A stretch of 64,000 nt of DNA. Source: Flavobacterium tyrosinilyticum (lineage in GTDB: Bacteria; Bacteroidota; Bacteroidia; Flavobacteriales; Flavobacteriaceae). The position numbers were made by a program, and so were the translations under genes. A model generated the notes under the pieces. It was not told the origin of the DNA and searched no databases. It worked only from the letters and a program-made list of their open reading frames with translations. The stretch covers positions 377,619 through 441,618 of the forward strand of contig NZ_JAMOKG010000002.1 in the NCBI RefSeq assembly GCF_023656565.1. Direction: 5' to 3'. This document shows, piece after piece, positions 15,270-24,268 of the stretch; positions within the stretch are counted from its first letter, which is position 1, and every line of letters starts with the position of its first letter.

Positions 15270-17606
15270 ATGATTCAAACAAATTGCAGTAATTTTCTTT
15301 TGGGAATATTAGTATTAGTACTTTCTACTAATAATATAATAGGACAGAAGAAGGCAGGAGAAAAACGAAATTTAATTCAATATGTTGATCCCATGATTGG
15401 AACAGCAAAAATGGGACATACGTATCCAGGTGCAACAGTTCCTTTCGGGAGCGTGCAATTAAGCCCAGAAACCGATACCATTGCTTACAGTTTAAACGGA
15501 AAATACAACGGAGAAGTTTATAAATACTGCGCTGGTTATCAGTATGAAGATAAAACGATTGTAGGTTTCAGCCACACCCATTTTAGCGGAACGGGGCATT
15601 CCGATTTAGGTGATTTCTTAATTATGCCAACAACTGGAAAATTGCAATTGAATCCTGGTGTAGCATCAAAACCATTGTCTGGTTATAGATCAGCATTTTC
15701 ACATTCGACAGAAAAAGCAGAACCGGCATATTACAGTGTTTTTCTGGAAGATCATAAAATAAAAGCAGAATTGACAACGACAACGCGCGTTGGAATGCAT
15801 CAATATACTTTTCCAAAATCTAATGAAGCACATATCATTTTAGATCTGACTTCAGGAATTTACAACTACGATAAAAAGAATGTTTGGACATTTGTTCGTG
15901 TAGAAAATGACACTTTAATAACCGGATATCGCCAAACAAACGGATGGGCGAGAACTAGAACGGTTTATTTTGCAATGTCTTTCAATAAACCAATTAAAAG
16001 TTACGGACAAGCTGCTCAGGAAAAAAGCGTTTATAGAGGTTTTTGGGGAAGATTCGATCAAACGAAAAACTTTCCAGAAATGGCAGGTCAGAACCTAAAA
16101 TTATTTTTTGATTTTGATACGAATGAAGGCGAGAAAATCAAAATCAAAATGGCACTATCTCCTGTAAGTTCTGCCGGTGCACTAGAAAATATGAAAAAAG
16201 AAGTTCCAGATTGGGATTTCGAAAAAGTAAAAAAACAAAGTCAGGAGGTTTGGAATAACGAATTGAATAAAGTTCAAGTAGAAACCATTCAAAAAGAAGA
16301 CTTGGTTAATTTTTATACCGCAATGTATCATGCATTTTTAGGGCCAACAGAATACATGGATTTAGATAAAAATTATAAAGGTCTAGATATGAATGTGCAT
16401 AAAGCCGAAAACTTTACCAATTATACCAGTTATTCACTTTGGGATACGTATCGTGCTTTGCATCCGTTATTTAATATTGTGCAGCCAAAAAGAAACGCCG
16501 ATATGGTAAGTTCTATGTTGGCACATTCAGATCAAAGTGTTCATAAAATGCTTCCCATTTGGTCGCATTATGCCAATGAAAACTGGTGTATGATTGGATA
16601 TCATTCGGTTTCGGTCGTGGCAGATGCAATTGTAAAAGGCAATATTAGTTTTGATGCCGAAAAAGCGCTTCAAGCTTGCGTAAATACTGCAAAAGTACCT
16701 TATTACGATGGTTTAGAATTTTACATGAATAAAGGATATGTTCCAGAAGATAAAAACGGTGCTTCAGTTTCTAAAACTTTAGAATATGCTTATGACGATT
16801 GGGCAATTGCACAAGCAGCCAAGAAATTAGGAAAAACAGATATTTATAATGAATTCATTACTAGATCGAAAAACTATAAAAATGTCTATGACGAGAAAAC
16901 GGGTTTCATGCGTCCGAAATTGAATGACGGAACATTCAAAAAAGAGTTTGATCCGCTAGATACGCATGGGCAAGGTTTTATTGAAGGAAATTCTTGGAAT
17001 TACAGCTTATACGTTCCGCAAGATCCTGCTGATATGATTAAATTGATGGGTGGAAATGAGAAATTTAAAGTTCGTTTAGATTCTCTGTTCAATATGCATC
17101 TTCCAGACAAATATTTTGAAAATACGGAAGATATTACAAGAGACGGAATAATCGGAAATTATGTTCACGGTAATGAGCCTTCTCATCACGTAGTTTATTT
17201 GTACAATTGGACAGATTCTCCATGGAAATCACAAGATAAAATTAGAATGATTTTGAAAAAAATGTACAGAAATGGTGCTGACGGTTTAGGAGGAAATGAC
17301 GATTTTGGACAAATGAGTGCGTGGTATATTTTTAGCAGTTTAGGATTTTATCCAGTTGCTCCAGGTTCTGACGAATATGCATTAGGAAGTCCGTTGATGA
17401 AAAATGCTATTGTAAATTTAGAAAACGGAAAAACTTTTGAAGTGGAAACCGTAAATCAATCTGATAAAAATGTATTTGTGAGTAAAGTTCTCCTTAACGG
17501 AAAACAATTGGAAAAACCATTTTTAAAACATGCCGATGTGATGAATGGAGGAAAGATTACGTTTTATATGAGCAACAAACCAAATAAAAAGCAATATCAA
17601 AATTAG
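15270..17606 (+). CDS. GH92 family alpha-mannosidase
   Basis: A 778-residue exported glycoside hydrolase. A signal peptide (about 1-25, ending IIGQ) precedes the GH92 N-terminal beta-sandwich with VDPMIGTAKMGHTYPGATVP near residue 40. The (alpha/alpha)6 domain carries the family signatures NYTSYSLWDTYRALHPLF, HGNEPSHHVVYLYNW and GGNDDFGQMSAWYIFSSLGF. GH92 enzymes are calcium-dependent inverting exo-alpha-mannosidases, mostly alpha-1,2, that trim N-glycans or fungal mannans in the periplasm. It has no SusCD neighbours, so it may serve general mannoside trimming. It is followed by a palindromic repeat. Confidence 0.93.
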   Translation: MIQTNCSNFLLGILVLVLSTNNIIGQKKAGEKRNLIQYVDPMIGTAKMGHTYPGATVPFGSVQLSPETDTIAYSLNGKYNGEVYKYCAGYQYEDKTIVGFSHTHFSGTGHSDLGDFLIMPTTGKLQLNPGVASKPLSGYRSAFSHSTEKAEPAYYSVFLEDHKIKAELTTTTRVGMHQYTFPKSNEAHIILDLTSGIYNYDKKNVWTFVRVENDTLITGYRQTNGWARTRTVYFAMSFNKPIKSYGQAAQEKSVYRGFWGRFDQTKNFPEMAGQNLKLFFDFDTNEGEKIKIKMALSPVSSAGALENMKKEVPDWDFEKVKKQSQEVWNNELNKVQVETIQKEDLVNFYTAMYHAFLGPTEYMDLDKNYKGLDMNVHKAENFTNYTSYSLWDTYRALHPLFNIVQPKRNADMVSSMLAHSDQSVHKMLPIWSHYANENWCMIGYHSVSVVADAIVKGNISFDAEKALQACVNTAKVPYYDGLEFYMNKGYVPEDKNGASVSKTLEYAYDDWAIAQAAKKLGKTDIYNEFITRSKNYKNVYDEKTGFMRPKLNDGTFKKEFDPLDTHGQGFIEGNSWNYSLYVPQDPADMIKLMGGNEKFKVRLDSLFNMHLPDKYFENTEDITRDGIIGNYVHGNEPSHHVVYLYNWTDSPWKSQDKIRMILKKMYRNGADGLGGNDDFGQMSAWYIFSSLGFYPVAPGSDEYALGSPLMKNAIVNLENGKTFEVETVNQSDKNVFVSKVLLNGKQLEKPFLKHADVMNGGKITFYMSNKPNKKQYQN

Positions 17607-17615
17607 TTTTACGTC

Positions 17616-17682
17616 TGTCACCCTGAGCGAAGTCGAAGGGCTTATAAGACGAAAAAGGGCTTCGACTACGCTAAGCCTGACA
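17616..17682. repeat. Palindromic intergenic repeat (CCCTGAGCGAAGTCGAAGGG type)
   Basis: Arms of about 28 bp (17616-17643 with 17655-17682) pair with five mismatches. The core is TGAGCGAAGTCGAAGGGCTT. A diverged relative sits inside 13896-14035. It is followed by a degenerate copy of the GTGAATTCGTGGC repeat. Confidence 0.75.
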
Positions 17683-17775
17683 AACGATACTATTTAATTC
17701 GTGAAAATTTGTGCAATTCGTGGCAAAACAACAAAAAACTTCACGAAATTTGCACTTCAAATAAAGACAATCGAT

Positions 17776-18219
17776 ATGAAGATCAATTTAAAATCAGGAA
17801 TAGAGAAACTGCTTTTCGGAATGAAGCAGAATGATGTAACAGCAGCTTTAGGAAAACCTGATAAAAACTATAAAGACGAAGACGACAATGTGATTTTTGT
17901 TTATAATGCACACAAAATCAGATTGACATTTTATCAGGAAGAAGATTTGAAATTAGGTTATTTAGTAGCATCAAGCAATGATCTAGAAGTTTTCGGATTT
18001 AAATTAATCGGAAGAAAAATTGCTGACGTAAAGAAAGATTTTGCTGCGAAAGGAATCACAAAATTCAATCAAGAAACTTTTGATACTTTTGAAAATTACT
18101 TCAACGAAGACAACTGGTTTATCCTTCAAACAGAATTTGATGAGGTAGTGAAGTTTGAAATTGGAGCAATCATCAATAGTAAAGATGAGTTTGATTGGAA
18201 ATTTCCAGTAAAGAAATAA
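17776..18219 (+). CDS. Conserved hypothetical cytoplasmic protein
   Basis: A 147-residue protein beginning MKINLKSGIEKLLFGMKQND. The phrase GMKQNDVTAALGKPDKNYKD resembles the opening of small SmpA/BamE-like or immunity-type domains in which a short helix precedes GKPD, followed by beta strands (VIFVYNAHKIRLTFYQEE). I cannot name the family. No signal peptide. The upstream in-frame start at 17701 is rejected because that 75-base stretch belongs to a degenerate GTGAATTCGTGGC repeat. It is a single gene. Confidence 0.7.
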   Translation: MKINLKSGIEKLLFGMKQNDVTAALGKPDKNYKDEDDNVIFVYNAHKIRLTFYQEEDLKLGYLVASSNDLEVFGFKLIGRKIADVKKDFAAKGITKFNQETFDTFENYFNEDNWFILQTEFDEVVKFEIGAIINSKDEFDWKFPVKK

Positions 18220-18227
18220 CGCATTTT

Positions 18228-18332
18228 TTTGTCATCCTGAGGAACGAAGGATCACACAAGAAGCTCCGCAAAGTATGTCGTACAATCTTTGTCGATTTAC
18301 GTGTGTGATCCTTCGTTCCTCAGGATGACAAA
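18228..18332. repeat. Long palindromic repeat with perfect 30-bp arms (GTCATCCTGAGGAACGAAGG type)
   Basis: The arms at 18228-18257 and 18303-18332 are exact reverse complements over 30 bases and enclose a 45-base spacer. It lies between convergent genes, immediately before a true terminator. RNA from either strand would fold into a long hairpin. The perfect match of the arms suggests recent arrival or active conservation. Confidence 0.85.
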
Positions 18333-18335
18333 CAT

Positions 18336-18366
18336 AAAAAAACCGACAATCACTTGTCGGTTTTTT
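18336..18366. terminator. Bidirectional terminator between convergent genes
   Basis: The stem ACCGACAA / TTGTCGGT with a 4-base loop is flanked by seven A on the left and seven T on the right. It serves the M61 peptidase gene on the minus strand and the hypothetical gene on the plus strand. Confidence 0.92.
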
Positions 18367-18384
18367 TATGTCTTTAAAAAGAAA

Positions 18385-20241
18385 TTATCCTTTTAACCAT
18401 GCATTTTTAAGTTTCTCTTTTGAAGCATCTGTAGCTTTAAAAGTTTCTGTTTCTTCAAATGGCAGTTTTACAGTTCCTTTTATCGTTTCTTCTTTAGTTC
18501 CACGTTTTACTTTAAGTGTAATAGGATCATTTTCTTTCCAGTTTTCACTTTCTGTAATTAAATCATAAATGTTATCTAGGTTGTATGATTTATTGTTTAC
18601 AGCTAAAATTTTATCGCCACCTTTTAAGTTTAGGTTTTTAAAGAATGCAGTTGATTCTGATTCAGGACGAACCGCGATTTCTTTCGTTGCCTTATCAATA
18701 GTAATGTAAGGAGTTTGTCCTTTAATGAACGGATTTCCAGCTTTTTTCTCGCTTGCTTTTGTAACACCCACTTTGGCTAGATAAAAATCGTAAGGAATTG
18801 GAGTAGTTCCAGCAACATATTTATTTAAAAAGTCACCAACTTCAGGATAAGTTAAAGAAGTGATTTTTGCGAATAATTCATCGTCATTAAAAGGTTTTTC
18901 AACACCATATTCATCAGATAATTTATGCATTAAATCCAAAATCCCTCTCTCTCCATTACTTTTCTCTCTAATAATAATGTCAATACACATACCAATTAAA
19001 GCGCCTTTTTGGTAAACATTTAAATATTGATCTTTATAAGGCTGATCCAATACATTTTTACTCATTACAGTAAACGACATTGTATCATCTAACTGTTTAG
19101 ATTGTGCGATCTTGTCTGCAATACGCGTATAGAATTCAGCTTCATCAATTAAACCTTGGTTAATTTGGAATAAATTAGCAAAATATTCTGTTACTCCTTC
19201 GTACATCCATAAATGTTCAGACATTTTTGGTGCATTGTAATCAAAATACTGAATTTCTTTTGAGTGAATAGTCAATGGAGTCACAATGTGAAAGAATTCG
19301 TGAGAAACTACATCTTTTAGTGTTTCTACCAATTTTTCTTTTGGCATTGATTCTGGTAAAACTACAGTTGTAGCAGTTGGGTGTTCTAAAGCTCCAAAAC
19401 CGTGAGCATCGTCTTTAGCCATGCTTGAAAGATAGACCAAAACAGTGTATTTTTTAGTAGAATTTACTTTTCCTAAAAAGTTTTTCTGTGCGGTCATCAT
19501 GGTTTTCATCTCTGGAGTAATGCTCTCGGCAGTATATTTTCCGGTAGGAGAGTACACAGCAATTAAGATGTCCATTCCGTTTACATTAAAAGTAGTGTAA
19601 TCAGGTTTAGAATACATAATTGGATTTTCTACCAAAATAGCATAACGAGAAGTGGTAAACACATCAGAAGTATTGCTAGCATCTTGATCTGTCATAGAAG
19701 TAGCTCCCCAAAGTGTTTCAGGATGCGTGATCGTAACTTTGTACGGAACGTCTAATTTATCTTGAAAATACCCTACAAAACCATGAGTGTTAACCATGAA
19801 GTTTTTTCCTGCATCGATGTTTGTTCCTGCTGGAGAAAAAACATCGTCATTTCCAAATCCAGTTCCTTTTTCTGTATCGAAAGTATCGTTTACCAGATAA
19901 GTAATTCTTTTTAGTGTCTTTGCGTTTGAGATAGACCAAGAATTATCACCTAATCTTTTTACAGTAAGAGCGTTTCCTTTAGCATCAAAAGCTTTAAAAT
20001 CTTCTGAATATTTTCCGTAATTATCTGTTGAATAAGTACCAGGAACGGTTTTAGGAATGCTGTAGGTAATTTCATCAGTCTTAATGGCTGGTGGCGTAAC
20101 GGTTACCAAGACCTTATCGTCTTTAACATCACTTAGATTGATATTAACTTCAACTATATTGCTTTTCGCGGCTCCAGTGCTACCTGTTTTACAGCTCCAA
20201 AAAGTTACCGCTAGAGCTAAGGTGTAAAGTATTTTTTTCAT
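18385..20241 (-). CDS. M61 family (glycyl aminopeptidase-like) metallopeptidase lipoprotein with PDZ domain
   Basis: A 618-residue lipoprotein (Cys17 in TFWSC). It has an N-terminal beta domain, then the zinc site HEFFH near residue 320 with the third ligand in WMYEGVTEYFANLF downstream, and a C-terminal PDZ-like domain (LNLKGGDKILAVNNKSYNL, then ITLKVKRGTKEETIKG). This order is that of M61 glycyl aminopeptidase-type enzymes. The start at 20241 (MKKILYTLAL) is chosen because it opens a proper lipoprotein signal; ten more residues upstream would spoil it. It probably trims peptides in the periplasm or at the outer membrane. It is a single gene. Confidence 0.9.
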   Translation of the reverse strand: MKKILYTLALAVTFWSCKTGSTGAAKSNIVEVNINLSDVKDDKVLVTVTPPAIKTDEITYSIPKTVPGTYSTDNYGKYSEDFKAFDAKGNALTVKRLGDNSWSISNAKTLKRITYLVNDTFDTEKGTGFGNDDVFSPAGTNIDAGKNFMVNTHGFVGYFQDKLDVPYKVTITHPETLWGATSMTDQDASNTSDVFTTSRYAILVENPIMYSKPDYTTFNVNGMDILIAVYSPTGKYTAESITPEMKTMMTAQKNFLGKVNSTKKYTVLVYLSSMAKDDAHGFGALEHPTATTVVLPESMPKEKLVETLKDVVSHEFFHIVTPLTIHSKEIQYFDYNAPKMSEHLWMYEGVTEYFANLFQINQGLIDEAEFYTRIADKIAQSKQLDDTMSFTVMSKNVLDQPYKDQYLNVYQKGALIGMCIDIIIREKSNGERGILDLMHKLSDEYGVEKPFNDDELFAKITSLTYPEVGDFLNKYVAGTTPIPYDFYLAKVGVTKASEKKAGNPFIKGQTPYITIDKATKEIAVRPESESTAFFKNLNLKGGDKILAVNNKSYNLDNIYDLITESENWKENDPITLKVKRGTKEETIKGTVKLPFEETETFKATDASKEKLKNAWLKG

Positions 20242-20317
20242 TTTTATATGTTTAGTTATAGTATTTGACACAAAAAGTACCGAAAAGTTACTAAAAAATC
20301 ACATTATATTTACAGAT

Positions 20318-20349
20318 AAAAAAAAACTCCTGAAAAACAGGAGCTTTAT
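20318..20349 (-). terminator. Terminator of the DUF2805-type gene
   Basis: The stem CTCCTG / CAGGAG (20327-20332 with 20338-20343) is followed on the minus strand by nine T. It ends just after the stop of the next gene upstream, overlapping its 3' end slightly. Confidence 0.8.
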
Positions 20350-20350
20350 T

Positions 20351-20629
20351 TTAGTCTAATTTATTCTTGATATAATATTTTCCGTCCAAATCTTCATCAA
20401 AATCATCTATTTTAACTGGTTTTGGTTTTGGTTTATTTGCAATTGCCTTCTTTTTCCACATCTCAAATTTTTCAAGAGGCATTTTCTTTTTCATGATGTC
20501 CAGGACTTCTTTTTCTGCCAATCCAAATTCTTTTTTTATAATTTCAAATGGATTTCTTTCTTCTAAAGCTAACGAAACAAGTCTTTCGGTTTGTTCCGGA
20601 GTTAATTCTTTGCGGCTACTCTTTTTCAT
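20351..20629 (-). CDS. DUF2805 / TIGR03643-type small protein
   Basis: A 92-residue soluble basic protein. Residues 8-60 (LTPEQTERLVSLALEERNPF, then FGLAEKEVLDIMKKKMPLEK) match my memory of the DUF2805 family, a small helical, possibly helix-turn-helix-like domain of unknown function. The C-terminal tail is Lys/Pro-rich (NKPKPKPVKIDDFDEDLDG). It is often found near photolyase or cryptochrome genes in other bacteria, but not here. Function unknown; DNA binding is only a guess from the helix pattern. Confidence 0.75.
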   Translation of the reverse strand: MKKSSRKELTPEQTERLVSLALEERNPFEIIKKEFGLAEKEVLDIMKKKMPLEKFEMWKKKAIANKPKPKPVKIDDFDEDLDGKYYIKNKLD

Positions 20630-20750
20630 CTCGTGAAAATTAATTCAAAATAGGGTGTTAATTATTAATAGATTGATTTTCAATTTCTGTATCAATATTA
20701 AAAAAAAAAATAATAAGTTGGTTCAGTAAAGTTCAATTTTTTTAATGATT

Positions 20751-21578
20751 TTAACTGTTTTTGAAGGATCGTGATTTTTGAAATGGAATTTTTAACAGAT
20801 TCTTCAATTCATTGTTTTCTTCAGACTGCATATGAGTGTCTACACCATATATCAATTGATCTTTAGGTAAGTAGGTAAAGGTTTTAAAAAGCCTGTCCCA
20901 AATAGAAAAAATATTGCCATAATTGCTATCTGTATAAGGCAGCACATAATGATGATGCACTTTATGCATATTAGGCGAAACAATAAAGTAACTTAAGAAT
21001 AGATCCAATTTTTCTGGAAGCGAAATATTGGCATGGTTAAATTGTGAAGCAATAACCGATAATGATTGATAAAGAAAAACCATCCACATGGGTGTCCCGA
21101 TAATTAAAACACCTAAAGTGGTAAAAATAAAACGGACTACGCTTTCTCCAGGATGATGTCTATTGGCAGTTGTGGTGTCGATCCAAGTATCGGTATGGTG
21201 TACTAGATGAAACTGCCAAAGAATTTTTACTTTGTGTTCTACCAAATGAGCTAAATAAGCTCCAATTAAGTCCAAAAGCAGTAAGCCAATTATAGTATAT
21301 AGCCAGATTGGCATTTCTGGAAGCCATTGCAGAATTCCAAAATTATGTTCGATTGTCCAAGCAGCAGTTCGTATTAAAATAAACGCAAGAATAAAGTTGA
21401 CCACAATGGTTGTGAAGGTAAAAAAGAAATTGATACCTGCATGAGGCCATTTTTTATATTGCATTTTAAACAAAGGAAAACTGTTTTCAATTAACCAGAA
21501 AATAGTAATACCACCAACCAAAATTAAACTTCTATGCGAAGAAGGAATCGTAGAAAAATAATTAATAATGTCATTCAT
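20751..21578 (-). CDS. Sterol desaturase / fatty acid hydroxylase superfamily membrane protein
   Basis: A 275-residue protein with four or five membrane helices and the diiron histidine boxes of the superfamily: HLVEH, HLVHHTD and, after NRHHPGE, the C-terminal HKVHHHY. Family enzymes hydroxylate or desaturate lipids at a membrane-embedded diiron centre (sterols, carotenoids, sphingoid bases, alkylglycerols). The substrate cannot be read from the sequence. It is co-directional with glsB 114 bases upstream but separated enough to have its own promoter. Confidence 0.9.
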   Translation of the reverse strand: MNDIINYFSTIPSSHRSLILVGGITIFWLIENSFPLFKMQYKKWPHAGINFFFTFTTIVVNFILAFILIRTAAWTIEHNFGILQWLPEMPIWLYTIIGLLLLDLIGAYLAHLVEHKVKILWQFHLVHHTDTWIDTTTANRHHPGESVVRFIFTTLGVLIIGTPMWMVFLYQSLSVIASQFNHANISLPEKLDLFLSYFIVSPNMHKVHHHYVLPYTDSNYGNIFSIWDRLFKTFTYLPKDQLIYGVDTHMQSEENNELKNLLKIPFQKSRSFKNS

Positions 21579-21692
21579 GATGCATAAATATTTGAATTAA
21601 TTAAAGATTTCTTTCGGTTTTACTCCAATAAAAAAGAGAAAACCAAATATAAATATATCTGATTTTCTCTTTAGAAATTATTATTTAGGATA

Positions 21693-21932
21693 TTATTTTT
21701 TGATGAGGCTGATTAAAAATAATAAAACCCACGCACCTCCTACAGCAATCAGAATCTGCCACAGAAGACCGCCACCTCCAATGCCAAGTTTTCCAGCTAT
21801 CCATCCTCCAATGAATCCGCCTATGATTCCGACAATAATATTGCCAATTAAACCAAATCCGGCACCTTTCCAGATTTGACCCGCTAGCCATCCAGAAATG
21901 GCGCCTATAAGTAAGAAATATAAAAATTCCAT
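21693..21932 (-). CDS. GlsB/YeaQ/YmgE family stress-response membrane protein
   Basis: A 79-residue, glycine-rich membrane protein with three hydrophobic segments and the characteristic GAISGWLAGQIWKGAGFGLI and NIIVGIIGGFIGGWI motifs of the transglycosylase-associated (GlsB/YeaQ) family. These small proteins are induced by envelope or general stress in several phyla; their molecular role is unknown. It lies 43 bases downstream of aqpZ in the same direction, so the two are probably cotranscribed. Confidence 0.9.
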   Translation of the reverse strand: MEFLYFLLIGAISGWLAGQIWKGAGFGLIGNIIVGIIGGFIGGWIAGKLGIGGGGLLWQILIAVGGAWVLLFLISLIKK

Positions 21933-21975
21933 ATTTTTATTTTTTTGATGATGTTTTGATTTCTTTTTTCAGTTA

Positions 21976-22683
21976 TTATGCTTCTGCGTGATTTTGAAGC
22001 AGTGTTTTATAAAGAAAACCTGCGGCTAATGCACCAAGAATAGGGGCAACCCAAAACAGCCAAACCTGAGATAATGGCTCTCCGCCAACAAAAATCGCCT
22101 GAGATAAAGATCTCGCTGGGTTTACAGAAGTATTCGTAATCGGAATACTGATTAAGTGTATTAGAGTTAACGCCAAACCGATTGCGATTCCTGCAAATCT
22201 GCCATTTGCAAATTTATCAGTTGCTCCTAAAATCACTAATAAAAAGAATAAGGTAAGTACAAATTCTGCAATGAAAGCAGACTGTAATGAATAGCCATCA
22301 GGAGAAAAAGCTCCAAAACCATTAGATGCAAAGGCTCCAGCTTTTGTACTGTCAATTGCAAAACCAGCTTTTCCAGAAGCTATTGTGTATAAAGTTCCTG
22401 CTGCCGCAACAGCTCCAACACATTGTGCAATGATGTACGGAATAAGATCTTTGGCAGAGAATCTTCCGCCAGCCCATAAGCCAAAAGAAACAGCGGGATT
22501 AAAATGACCACCGGAAATGTGGCCAACAGCATAAGCCATTGTAAGTACTGTTAAACCAAAAGCAAGCGCAACACCAGCAAATCCGATTCCTAAATTTGGA
22601 ATTCCCGCTGCAAAAATTGCGCTTCCGCATCCACCAAAAACAAGCCAATAAGTTCCAAAGAACTCTGCAAATAATTTTTTCAT
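21976..22683 (-). CDS. aqpZ: Aquaporin Z-type water channel
   Basis: A 235-residue inner-membrane channel with six transmembrane helices and both NPA boxes: [11 protein letters not shown] in the first half and [14 protein letters not shown] in the second. The arginine after the second NPA belongs to the selectivity filter and fits a water-selective AqpZ rather than a glycerol facilitator. It lies in a row with doxX upstream (25-base gap) and glsB downstream (43-base gap), so it is likely part of a small envelope/osmotic-stress operon. Confidence 0.95.
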   Translation of the reverse strand: MKKLFAEFFGTYWLVFGGCGSAIFAAGIPNLGIGFAGVALAFGLTVLTMAYAVGHISGGHFNPAVSFGLWAGGRFSAKDLIPYIIAQCVGAVAAAGTLYTIASGKAGFAIDSTKAGAFASNGFGAFSPDGYSLQSAFIAEFVLTLFFLLVILGATDKFANGRFAGIAIGLALTLIHLISIPITNTSVNPARSLSQAIFVGGEPLSQVWLFWVAPILGALAAGFLYKTLLQNHAEA

Positions 22684-22708
22684 AATAAAATAATTTAAAT
22701 GGTTAATG

Positions 22709-23065
22709 TTAGAATGTATATTGGTAAGCCCAATAAATTAAAACAATTTGTAAGGGCAAACGTACAAATAAAATCCATAATGGTAAACCAAATCCTGCTT
22801 TTTTATTTTGAAGCATGTACAAATTGGCAGGAAAAACAGCAATTAATAGCATTATTATTCCCCAAGCGGCAATTTGTGTTGTAAAAGGCAGGATTAGAAA
22901 GATGCCCAGAATAATCTCAGCGGCACCACTTAAAATATTTATTAATTTGGGGATTTTAAATGCGGGCGGAATGATCCTTATGTACATTCCAGGTTTTCTA
23001 AAATGATTTAGACCAGCAAGAATATAAAGGAAAGCCATTAAATATAAATGCCAAGGTAAAATCAT
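22709..23065 (-). CDS. DoxX-like / MauE-like four-helix membrane protein
   Basis: A 118-residue membrane protein with four helices, beginning [28 protein letters not shown] and containing [20 protein letters not shown]. The pattern fits the DoxX/SURF4-like group found across Bacteroidota. Members lack a well-defined biochemical role; some are linked to redox or thiol stress. It is the first gene of the doxX-aqpZ-glsB row. Confidence 0.8.
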   Translation of the reverse strand: MILPWHLYLMAFLYILAGLNHFRKPGMYIRIIPPAFKIPKLINILSGAAEIILGIFLILPFTTQIAAWGIIMLLIAVFPANLYMLQNKKAGFGLPLWILFVRLPLQIVLIYWAYQYTF

Positions 23066-23152
23066 GATATTTAATTGTTTATCACGAATTTATAAAAAAA
23101 TTAACAATTATTGCATTACAAGACTTCTTTTTTTGAAAGTATGTATTTTGGG

Positions 23153-24055
23153 TTATTTTTTTGACTTGAAATTTACATTCATAATAATTATGGCTAGAAT
23201 AATTAATACAATGCCGACCCATTGAGAAAAGATTACTTTTTCGTTTAATAAGACATACGCCATCATTACAGAAACTGGCAGTTCAAGAGCAGAAACAATA
23301 CTTCCTAGTCCGATTCCTGTTAACGGAAAACCTGCAGTCATTAAAAGCGGTGGAATTATGGTGCCAAATAATGATAATACAATTCCCCATTTAAGGAAGA
23401 TTTCCATATTAAAGGCTGTAACCTGTGTAGCAAAAGCAAACGAAAATACAATAATAGAACCTCCTAAAAGCATATAAAGACTTCTTTGAGCAGAAGAAAT
23501 TTCGGTTGCTACACTATTTGCAGTAAACATAGTGGTAGTAAAAGATGCAGCAGCGAGCATTCCCCAAACTAAACCTCTCCAATCTAATTCGATATCATTA
23601 TTGATAATATTAGTGGCTAAAACAGTTCCAAAAAGCACTATTAGTACAGCAATTACCTTTTGTTTTGAAGGCAGTTTTTTTTCTAAAATCATTTCAAGCA
23701 AAACACCCATCCAAACCGTTTGCATCAATAAAACGATCCCGATAGAAACGGGAATGTATTTTACCGCCAAATAATAAAATAAGCTTGTCATTCCTAAAGA
23801 AGTTCCCGCAAGCATTAAATTGAAAATATTTTTGCGAGATGCTTTTACGGCAGGTTTGTTTTTGTTTTTAATACGCTGAAAAAGATTGATTGCAAGAATA
23901 CCTAGAATTCCGTATATAAACTGTGAGGTCGTTACTTCTGCGGTTGTGTATCCTTCAGAATAGGCCATTTTTACAAAAGTAGCCAACATTCCGTAAGTAG
24001 TTGCTCCCAAAGCAACAAGAAAAACACCCTTTAATACATTATTTTGCGACGTCAT
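23153..24055 (-). CDS. EamA/DMT family transporter
   Basis: A 300-residue inner-membrane protein with ten predicted helices arranged as two EamA repeats. The first repeat begins GVFLVALGATTYGMLATFVK; the second contains WRGLVWGMLAAASFTTTMF and ends in a basic tail after IILAIIIMNVNF. Drug/metabolite transporters of this kind export amino acids, metabolites or toxic compounds; the substrate cannot be told. It is a single gene upstream of doxX (87-base gap). Confidence 0.88.
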   Translation of the reverse strand: MTSQNNVLKGVFLVALGATTYGMLATFVKMAYSEGYTTAEVTTSQFIYGILGILAINLFQRIKNKNKPAVKASRKNIFNLMLAGTSLGMTSLFYYLAVKYIPVSIGIVLLMQTVWMGVLLEMILEKKLPSKQKVIAVLIVLFGTVLATNIINNDIELDWRGLVWGMLAAASFTTTMFTANSVATEISSAQRSLYMLLGGSIIVFSFAFATQVTAFNMEIFLKWGIVLSLFGTIIPPLLMTAGFPLTGIGLGSIVSALELPVSVMMAYVLLNEKVIFSQWVGIVLIILAIIIMNVNFKSKK

Positions 24056-24201
24056 AAATTATCTGTTTTAAAAAAATTAAGCCGGCAAAGGTAAGCTATT
24101 TTGTTTAGGATTCTCTTGTACTATGTTAAAAATAATGATTTAATTGTAACAGAATTGATTTTTAAAGGCTTAAAATAAGAATTCTTTAAAAAGCTAAAAT
24201 A

Positions 24202-24235
24202 GAAAAGCCATCAAGAATAATTCTGATGGCTTTTT
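24202..24235. terminator. Terminator of the nrnA-gldI-PPIase operon
   Basis: The stem AAAAGCCATCA / TGATGGCTTTT (24203-24213 with 24224-24234) is U-rich on both sides and lies 34 bases past the last gene of the minus-strand operon. Confidence 0.9.
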
Positions 24236-24268
24236 ATATCTATAAAGAATAAATCTTCTCTTTTCTAA

